A stretch of DNA of 64,000 bases from Paenibacillus_E qinlingensis (GTDB taxonomy: Bacteria; Bacillota; Bacilli; Paenibacillales; NBRC-103111), in the NCBI RefSeq assembly GCF_028746185.1, contig NZ_JAQIVH010000042.1, positions 62,001 through 126,000 on the forward strand, given 5' to 3'. Made by a program: the position numbers and the translations under genes. Below the pieces are notes generated by a model. It was not told the origin of the DNA. It saw only the letters and a program-made list of their open reading frames with translations, and did not search any database. Positions 57,737-64,000 of the stretch are shown here, one piece after another. Numbering within the stretch: position 1 is the first letter of the stretch; every line of letters starts with the position of its first letter.

Positions 57737-59989
57737 ATGCGAGAAGAAGGGGTAATAAAAGATATTACAGTCATCGGTGGCGGACTTTCAGGTGTGTGTG
57801 CGGCCATCGCTGCTGCGAGATTAGGTCAGACAGTGGCATTGATTCAAAATCGACCCGTCCTCGGGGGGAATTCGTCAAGTGAAGTCCGTGTATGGGTGTG
57901 CGGAGCAACGGCGCATGGCATTAATCGGTACGCACGTGAAACGGGCATTATGGGCGAATTGTTCGTAGAGAATCAGTTCCAGAATCCAGACGGGAATCCG
58001 TATCTGTGGGACCTCATCGTACTGGAAGCTGTACGCGCTGAAGCGAATATTCAGCTCTTTCTTAACACCGATGTGCATGAGGTGGAGGCAGATGGGGATG
58101 AAAGTAACCGAATCATCCGTTCGGTTACGGGCTGGATGATGGGCTCGGAACGGCGCATTCGATTCGAGAGTAAAGTGTTTCTAGATTGTACGGGCGATGG
58201 CCTCATTGGATTTTTGGCGGGGGCCAAATTTCGTGTCGGCCGCGAGGCACGAGAAGAGTTTCAAGAAGAGTGGGCGCCTGAGATCGCAGATGAGATTACA
58301 CTCGGGAGTACGATTTTATTTTATACCAAAGACGTGGGTCACCCGGTTAAATATCATGCGCCAAGCTTCGCCAAAGACATTACAACGACATCCATTCCGA
58401 TCAAGCGTGTCATTCGCAGCGGTGATTCGGGTTGTCATTATTGGTGGATTGAATGGGGGGGCGAGCTGGATACGGTACATGAGAACGAGCGTATTCGGGA
58501 CGAATTATGGTCGGTTATTTATGGGATTTGGGATTATATCAAAAATTCAGGTGGATTTGATTCAGCGAATATGACGCTGGAATGGGTAGGGGCTTTACCT
58601 GGCAAAAGAGAATATCGCCGTTTCATCGGGGACTATATGCTGAACCAGAATGATATTCTGGCTCAGACGAGATTCGAGGACACCGTTGCTTTCGGAGGTT
58701 GGTCCATCGATCTGCACCCGCCGCAAGGGATGTATTCGACCGAGAGCGGTTCGAAGCATTTGCATGCGGATGGCATCTATCATATTCCATTTCGCAGCTT
58801 GTACTCCGTAAATGTAGCTAACATGTTAATGGCGGGACGAAATATAAGCGCATCCCATGTAGCCTTCGGCACGACGCGCGTCATGGCGACCTGCGCAGTG
58901 ATAGGGGAGGCCGCAGGCACAGGTGCGGCGTTATGCGTACAGAAACAGATTGCGCCGCGTGAGCTGTATCAGAAGCATATGCAGGAGCTCCAGCAAGTGC
59001 TGCTAAGGCAAGATGCGGCCGTAATTGGCATTCGCAATGAGGATAAGCAGGATCTTGGGCGGCTTGCCAAGCTGAAGGCGTCTTCTACATTAACACGGCT
59101 AAGTGTGTCACATGCTGCGGAGCCGAGGTGCTTGAGCGACGATGTAGCAGTGTTATTCCCTGTAGATCCGCAGCTTGAGTGCTTCGAGTTGCTGGTTGAT
59201 GTGAGCGAAGCTACAACGATTCAAGTGGAGCTGTGGGACACAGGGAGAGCGGAGAATTATGTGCCTGCAATGCTGATTATGGAGACCGAGACAGCGGCGC
59301 AAGTCGGGGAACAGCAGTGGATTAGCTTTCCTTTGAGTTGGCAGCCTGAAGAGACACAGAACGCTTTCGTCATTATCAAAGCTAATGATCACGTAGTGGT
59401 TTATCACTCTGATCAACAGCACACGGGAGCGATTGCTTTTGTACGAGGCACGAAACCAATTGTGGATCCAAAGCTGGAGAACCATCAACCAGATCAGCCA
59501 GTCGTTCAGTGGAGTATGAAAAATGGCGTGGATCGCAAGCCAATCTGCTTCCGTCTCCCTTCAGAGACGAGTGCTTTCACCGCAGAAAAGGTAACAAATG
59601 GGTATTTACGTCCTTATGGTGCGCCACATCAATGGATGTCAGAGCCGATGGTACCAACGAAAGAGGAGTGGCTGGAACTAAGTTGGGATGAAGCCCAATC
59701 TCTAAAGTATCTACAAGTAACATTTAATGATAACGTGCACGAGGATTTAATTAATCTTCACGCATTCAGGACGAGTGAGGAAGTCAGACCTGAGTTAGTG
59801 AAGGACTATCGATTGGAGGCTTGGGTCAATGGCAATTGGGCGGTAATTCAGCGCGTAACGAACAACCGCATACGTACAAGGAGATTGCAGTTGGAGGCAG
59901 CCATTACTACCGATCGGTTGCGACTTGTCGTGGAGGCGACGAATGGCTGCCCGTGTGCTGAGGTTGTTGAGGTGCGGGTTTATGGGTAG
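57737..59989 (+). CDS. FAD-dependent oxidoreductase with C-terminal beta-rich domains
   Basis: This 750-residue protein has an N-terminal FAD-binding fold, with VIGGGLSGVCAAIAAARLG and GGNSSSEVRVWVCGA as in the FAD_oxidored group, and later ANMLMAGRNISASHVAFGTTR. The last 300 residues are beta-rich and may bind carbohydrate. The flavin part would oxidise a sugar or sugar-like substrate. No signal peptide is present, so it is cytoplasmic. The start has TGGAGGTT upstream. It is divergent from an AraC regulator gene. A cre-like sequence upstream (TTAAAGCGCTGCCA, near 57678) has two mismatches, and the true substrate is unknown. Confidence 0.85.
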   Translation: MREEGVIKDITVIGGGLSGVCAAIAAARLGQTVALIQNRPVLGGNSSSEVRVWVCGATAHGINRYARETGIMGELFVENQFQNPDGNPYLWDLIVLEAVRAEANIQLFLNTDVHEVEADGDESNRIIRSVTGWMMGSERRIRFESKVFLDCTGDGLIGFLAGAKFRVGREAREEFQEEWAPEIADEITLGSTILFYTKDVGHPVKYHAPSFAKDITTTSIPIKRVIRSGDSGCHYWWIEWGGELDTVHENERIRDELWSVIYGIWDYIKNSGGFDSANMTLEWVGALPGKREYRRFIGDYMLNQNDILAQTRFEDTVAFGGWSIDLHPPQGMYSTESGSKHLHADGIYHIPFRSLYSVNVANMLMAGRNISASHVAFGTTRVMATCAVIGEAAGTGAALCVQKQIAPRELYQKHMQELQQVLLRQDAAVIGIRNEDKQDLGRLAKLKASSTLTRLSVSHAAEPRCLSDDVAVLFPVDPQLECFELLVDVSEATTIQVELWDTGRAENYVPAMLIMETETAAQVGEQQWISFPLSWQPEETQNAFVIIKANDHVVVYHSDQQHTGAIAFVRGTKPIVDPKLENHQPDQPVVQWSMKNGVDRKPICFRLPSETSAFTAEKVTNGYLRPYGAPHQWMSEPMVPTKEEWLELSWDEAQSLKYLQVTFNDNVHEDLINLHAFRTSEEVRPELVKDYRLEAWVNGNWAVIQRVTNNRIRTRRLQLEAAITTDRLRLVVEATNGCPCAEVVEVRVYG

Positions 59990-60014
59990 GGGTAAACGTT
60001 TTACGATGAGCGTA

Positions 60015-61133
60015 TTAGTCATTTGAGGGAAGATCAGATTTGCTCTTCCTCTTTACAACATGTACAAGGAGCACCATAGCAATAGGAAGCAGATACCCGA
60101 TAGTTCCCCATAAGGGGTGTATAAAAGATACTAAGTTGCCCCAGAAGGCTTCACCTTTCACAGGTGTAGTAAAAGAAAGCAAACAACATATCATGGTTAA
60201 AGGTAGGATGAGTAAGCGACTATTTTGCAAATTAAACAAATGGGTAAAGGTTAAATTTAAGGCAAATATAACGATTGTGGCTTTCATATAGGAAGCTACA
60301 ATTAATGAAATACCAATGAGTGATTCAATACGCTGAAACAATTCATAAAATTCAACGGTTCGAGCTAACTGAAACATCGAATACTTACGCTCTCCAGCGA
60401 TAGGCCCATATGTCATAATTGTGCATAATGTGACAGTAATCAGGCTTAAAGCGTTGATGGAAAGAGCTAGAAATAAACCACGTTTCAGTGGTTTATTTTG
60501 GTTTCTGGAGACGAAGGGAAGGATCATGCTGAAAAGAAAGATTTCAACATACGGAAATCCATAGGAAAAATAACTTCCGAACAAGATAGGTTTAAAGCCG
60601 AAAGGCATGACAGGCAATAAGTAAGATGGATGATAATTGAAGCTGGCCAAGGTTAATATGAGAATGACATAAACCATAACCATAGCTGTAAGTAAAACAA
60701 ACATGCGTGCCATGACGTCAATGCCCATTCTTACAGTCACGTAAATCAGTATAAATATGAGCGAGTTAAACACGTAGATAGGTGTCTCTCTCATTAAAGT
60801 TGTGGTCATGAATAAGCCAATATCAATAACAATGCCCGTGGTCATATGGAACTGAAAGGAGATGAAAGGGATCGCGAGTAGAACTGTCATCCATGTACCA
60901 ACCGTTTTCTTACTATATTCAATAAAGCTCAAGTCCGGATATTTTCCATGCATATACAAGATACAACCTAGAAAGCTAAGGCTTAACAGGTAAGCAAGGA
61001 TAAGCGATAACCAAGCTCCGTTGTTGGCAAAGCTTATTAAGGGTTGGGGAATGTTGATAATCGAAGAGCCTGTTAAATAGATGAAAAACAAGACGGACAT
61101 TTGGCCCGGACTAATTTTTTCTCCATTTCCCAT
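60015..61133 (-). CDS. gerKB: Spore germinant receptor, GerAB/GerKB-type permease subunit
   Basis: This 372-residue membrane protein has about ten helices and the Spore_permease (GerAB) family shape, starting with ISPGQMSVLFFIYLTGSSI. It is the integral subunit of the germinant receptor in the inner spore membrane and is thought to bind the nutrient. AAAGGAGGGGGC lies before the ATG. It is the last gene of the gerK operon in this window, transcribed leftward after the small membrane protein gene. Confidence 0.92.
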   Translation of the reverse strand: MGNGEKISPGQMSVLFFIYLTGSSIINIPQPLISFANNGAWLSLILAYLLSLSFLGCILYMHGKYPDLSFIEYSKKTVGTWMTVLLAIPFISFQFHMTTGIVIDIGLFMTTTLMRETPIYVFNSLIFILIYVTVRMGIDVMARMFVLLTAMVMVYVILILTLASFNYHPSYLLPVMPFGFKPILFGSYFSYGFPYVEIFLFSMILPFVSRNQNKPLKRGLFLALSINALSLITVTLCTIMTYGPIAGERKYSMFQLARTVEFYELFQRIESLIGISLIVASYMKATIVIFALNLTFTHLFNLQNSRLLILPLTMICCLLSFTTPVKGEAFWGNLVSFIHPLWGTIGYLLPIAMVLLVHVVKRKSKSDLPSND

Positions 61134-61175
61134 TGCATGGCCCCCTCCTTTCCTTGTCTTCCTGACTTTCTATTG

Positions 61176-61421
61176 TTATTGAGGGGTGACGTGTAAGAAC
61201 TCAACGATCAGACGGGCAGGAGCTCCCAGCAAGAAGTCAGCTGCGTCATAGAGGTTTGGCCAACGTAATTCAAACACGAAAATACTGCTAAGATAGATTA
61301 CTGCCAATAGCAAAGAAGCATAAATAAGTTTGGCGTGGGAGTTTTCTTTTCTAAAATTGACCAAATCGAATAAAAGTAACGGGACACAAGTAATGATTAG
61401 AAATACTAACTTTAGTATCAT
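61176..61421 (-). CDS. Small membrane protein in the gerK operon, possible D-type receptor subunit
   Basis: This 81-residue protein has two hydrophobic segments (about 2-20 and 32-52) and a short hydrophilic C terminus. It lies between gerKC and gerKB on the same strand, 36 and 42 bp from its neighbours. Small two-helix D subunits are known for some Bacillus germinant receptors and can modulate germination. A similar role is the natural guess, but no sequence signature was identified. A GAGAGGAC sequence is 12-13 bases before the ATG. Confidence 0.65.
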   Translation of the reverse strand: MILKLVFLIITCVPLLLFDLVNFRKENSHAKLIYASLLLAVIYLSSIFVFELRWPNLYDAADFLLGAPARLIVEFLHVTPQ

Positions 61422-61457
61422 GGGTACTCTTGTCCTCTCGTTGACGTATGCTGTTCC

Positions 61458-62621
61458 TTATTTATCTAGAGGCTTACCGCCGCTCATACCTGAGTTAGTA
61501 ACCGTCACATCAACTTGGATGTTAAATTGAACGTCAGTGAATCGATCTCCCCAATCCTGTTTCCATGATTGCCATAAACGGGGGTTTTTGGCGTAAATCA
61601 TGTTGCCAATGCCTAAGGCATCCAGTTTTTTGGATTGAAGATGATGGATTAAGGTTAGTATTTCATTCTTGATTTGATTACTTAAACGAGTTTTGTAAGC
61701 AAGTTCTTCCTTGGCAGTGTTTATCGTAGAACAACTTAACTCCCCAGCTGCACCGACCAATTTGGCCTTGATATTCACGATTACTGCATTATTCTTAAGT
61801 GAGGTGGAGACATTCGTACTTCCTTGGGAAATCTCGAATGCTTCCTGCAGCGTGTGGTCGCTGTCCCCACCAAGCTCCTCACAAGACGTTAAGATAATAC
61901 CGCCTTTAAATTGATGCTTTAGCAAAAGAAAGGCCTTTAATTCTTCAGGCGGAATGATATCCACCATTTTTTGCTTTTTGATAACGACGACTCCGGCAAT
62001 ATTAGGAACACTCCCACGCTTTGTATTCAAATATAAGTAAGGGATCTCCGCAATGCCTGTTTCGCTTTTCATTTGAATCATGACTTTCAGGATATTCTGA
62101 TTCATTGATTTAGCAGCAAATCGCGAGGAGCCTTCATCCATAGATCGTAATTGTTGTCCCAACGTATATTCAATAAACGGCTCTAACTGTAGATACTCTC
62201 CAGCATTCCCTTTCGTAACTAAGAGTAAATTAGTAGGTCTAGGTTCATGATCTCGTCTGAAAAAGTCTAGAATAACACCGAGATCATGTGCCTTCAGAAC
62301 TTCATCACTAACTAGAATGGCACGCATGTGATCCCATTTGGCTTTTCGTCCTAAATGGATGGTGACATCCCGAATGGCATCAAAAACATTCTTCCCTTCT
62401 GTCTTAATCGTGAACGAAGATTTCGTCCCCGTACCCTTTGTCAGTGCACTACTGCCACTTGGCTTGTAGAAAAGTGTGGTTAATTTGATGTTGCCTTTGT
62501 CGGATAGATCCAAAGAAACCGCTTGTACAAAGGCATATTCAACCAGTTCGGCTTTGTTCCAACAGCCTGTTAAAGAAAATAATAACAGTCCAGATAATGT
62601 CGTCACCATTAACCATCTCAT
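61458..62621 (-). CDS. gerKC: Spore germinant receptor lipoprotein, GerC type
   Basis: This 387-residue lipoprotein has a signal peptide and lipobox LTGC with Cys20. It is followed by the Ger(x)C domain, with FVQAVSLDLSDKGNIKLTT and TEGKNVFDAIRDVTIHLGRKAKWDH. The family's C-terminal domain is present to near the end. It is the peripheral, lipid-anchored subunit of the germinant receptor in the spore inner membrane. AAGGAAATACAAC precedes the ATG. It starts 30 bp after the end of gerKA. Confidence 0.95.
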   Translation of the reverse strand: MRWLMVTTLSGLLLFSLTGCWNKAELVEYAFVQAVSLDLSDKGNIKLTTLFYKPSGSSALTKGTGTKSSFTIKTEGKNVFDAIRDVTIHLGRKAKWDHMRAILVSDEVLKAHDLGVILDFFRRDHEPRPTNLLLVTKGNAGEYLQLEPFIEYTLGQQLRSMDEGSSRFAAKSMNQNILKVMIQMKSETGIAEIPYLYLNTKRGSVPNIAGVVVIKKQKMVDIIPPEELKAFLLLKHQFKGGIILTSCEELGGDSDHTLQEAFEISQGSTNVSTSLKNNAVIVNIKAKLVGAAGELSCSTINTAKEELAYKTRLSNQIKNEILTLIHHLQSKKLDALGIGNMIYAKNPRLWQSWKQDWGDRFTDVQFNIQVDVTVTNSGMSGGKPLDK

Positions 62622-62651
62622 GTTGTATTTCCTTCTTTCTCTGTCATGCCG

Positions 62652-64000
62652 TTACTTTTTGTGACTGTTCGGCCGATGTCGGTTGCGCGGTGAGCGGAGG
62701 AGAATTTTCAATGGAGCTCTTATGAATCCATCTTTCAATTGATTCATTATAAGAGGAGCCCATGGCGTTAGATAGGGTTGTCCTAGAGATCGCAGGCTAA
62801 CTAAATGTAGAAAAATAAACAGAAAGCCAATCATGAAACCGAATCCTCCTAAGCTTGCAGCAAGGATCATTAGGGGGAAGCGCAAGATACGTAGAGAGAT
62901 AGCCATATTGTAGTTGGGCAACGAAAAGGAAGCGATCCCTGTCAGTGCCACGATGATGACCATGATGGGGGAAGCGATTTTGGCTTCAATAGCAGCTTGT
63001 CCAATGACAAGAGCTCCGACGATACTAACGGCTGAACCCACAGGTTTAGGAAGACGGATACCGGCTTCCCGCATGATTTCAAAGAAAAATTCCATCAACA
63101 AAGCTTCGATGAATGCGGGGAAAGGGATTCCTTCACGGGTATCTAGAATGGCTAACAGCAACACAGTGGGAATAAGTTCAGAATGAAAAGTTGAGATAGC
63201 GATATAGAGGCTCGGTAATGTAAGAGCCATAATAAATGCGAATAGCCGAAGTAATCGAATGAGTGAGGAATACAAGGATCGTATGTAGTAATCTTCACTA
63301 GATTGAAAAAACTCGATAAAGAGGCCGGGGCAGATCATAATGGATGGAGAACCACTGGTAAGAACAATGATTTTCCCATCAAGAAGCGCCGCAACAGCCG
63401 TATCTGTACGTTCAGTATGTCGATATTGTGGAAAAGGGGAATACGTAGAATCCTCAATTAATTCTTCGATATAAGCGACTTCCAAAATTTCTTCTTGTAT
63501 AGCGGTACTAAAGCGTTTCTTAAATTCCATTAACGTTTGTGGGTTCACGGTCCCCGCTAAATAACCGACGGCGATTTCGGTCCGTGTTTCTCCGCTTGCA
63601 TTAAACTTTTCAATCTTGAAATTAGCACTTTTCAGACGGTTACGCAGTAACCCTAAATTGATTCTCAGACTTTCCACAGTAGCTTCTTGCGGACCTCTAA
63701 CTACGGGTTCATTCATGGGTTCACTAATTTGTCTTGATTCTAAAGCAAGCGCATTATAGCTCAGTGCCTTGTTCCATTGATCAAAAAAAATGACAATTTG
63801 ACCATGAAGGATGTTATGTTCTGCAACTGGCAATTGGTCAATAATCGTCATATTCCTAGAAGAGACGCCATGATTCTCAACGAATGAGATTAACTTGTTA
63901 AGATCAACGGTTGCTGCTTCAAAGCCTGCTTCTTGAAAAACAATGTCTTGGAGAACATTTTTTAGAAATATCAATTCTTTATCATTAATAAGTGAATCGC
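62652..64000 (-). CDS. gerKA: Spore germinant receptor GerKA subunit, 5' end outside the window
   Basis: The frame is open to the last base of the window, so the N terminus is missing. About 449 residues are seen. The N-terminal cytoplasmic domain is followed by membrane helices near the C terminus. Family marks are EEILEVAYIEELIEDSTYSP, TDTAVAALLDGKIIVLTSGS and REGIPFPAFIEALLMEFFFE. Full GerA-type subunits are about 480-500 residues long, so perhaps 30-50 residues lie outside. It is the first gene of the operon gerKA-gerKC-small gene-gerKB. Confidence 0.94.
   Translation of the reverse strand, partial: DSLINDKELIFLKNVLQDIVFQEAGFEAATVDLNKLISFVENHGVSSRNMTIIDQLPVAEHNILHGQIVIFFDQWNKALSYNALALESRQISEPMNEPVVRGPQEATVESLRINLGLLRNRLKSANFKIEKFNASGETRTEIAVGYLAGTVNPQTLMEFKKRFSTAIQEEILEVAYIEELIEDSTYSPFPQYRHTERTDTAVAALLDGKIIVLTSGSPSIMICPGLFIEFFQSSEDYYIRSLYSSLIRLLRLFAFIMALTLPSLYIAISTFHSELIPTVLLLAILDTREGIPFPAFIEALLMEFFFEIMREAGIRLPKPVGSAVSIVGALVIGQAAIEAKIASPIMVIIVALTGIASFSLPNYNMAISLRILRFPLMILAASLGGFGFMIGFLFIFLHLVSLRSLGQPYLTPWAPLIMNQLKDGFIRAPLKILLRSPRNRHRPNSHKK

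Overview
The window looks like a chromosomal segment of a spore-forming, motile, low-to-mid-GC Gram-positive bacterium, most likely Paenibacillus or a close relative. The evidence is strong AGGAGG-type ribosome binding sites, an alpha/beta-type small acid-soluble spore protein, a GerK-type germinant receptor operon, the sporulation membrane protein YtaF, the Bacillales order polA-mutM-ytaF-coaE-nrdR, many AraC-type regulators, a YesM/YesN-type two-component pair beside a CUT1 sugar ABC transporter, and families of intergenic palindromes. No rRNA, tRNA, CRISPR array, prophage or intact insertion sequence was seen.

Layout. 1-4.2 kb: two convergent AraC regulators, a Gfo/Idh/MocA dehydrogenase with an alpha/beta hydrolase, and a His-rich YmaF-like protein. 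4.3-5.6 kb: methylglyoxal synthase and a YpsA-type SLOG protein, followed by a 0.9-kb non-coding stretch with a 39-bp tandem repeat. 6.5-12.2 kb: an L-rhamnose operon (bifunctional aldolase/dehydrogenase, isomerase, kinase, DeoR regulator). 12.3-25.8 kb: a polysaccharide utilisation block with a double-sensor histidine kinase and its response regulator facing a solute-binding lipoprotein, two permeases, an SGNH esterase, a GH95-like hydrolase, and a secreted beta-helix protein behind a perfect cre site.

25.9-31.5 kb: phosphodiesterase, aldo/keto reductase, motA-motB and a chemoreceptor. 31.7-36.4 kb: phosphate uptake genes pstS, pstC, pstA, pstB and phoU. PhoP-box-like repeats precede pstS and pstC, and an array of four 52-bp palindromic units separates them. 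36.4-40.7 kb: a REC-PAS histidine kinase, an EAL-CBS-GGDEF protein with a third PhoP-box-like element, and a HAD hydrolase. 40.8-47.4 kb: polA, mutM, ytaF, coaE, a lytic transglycosylase, a SASP and nrdR. 47.5-51.8 kb: a DUF4183 spore-surface protein, two small unknown genes, htpG behind a CIRCE operator, and a 0.9-kb repeat-rich non-coding tract. 51.8-64 kb: an endonuclease-like protein, a PIG-L deacetylase with a GPH-type transporter, an NAD(P)-binding protein, a membrane protein, an AraC regulator divergent from a large FAD oxidoreductase, and a gerK operon running off the right edge.

The genes form several working units. Rhamnose is degraded to DHAP and lactaldehyde/lactate. The adjacent ABC/TCS/hydrolase block probably supplies oligosaccharides from a plant or microbial polysaccharide. 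The Pst block imports phosphate and may tie phosphate status to cyclic-di-GMP turnover through the EAL-CBS-GGDEF gene. The least explained material is non-coding: at least five families of tandem or palindromic repeats and a recurring long terminator hairpin.
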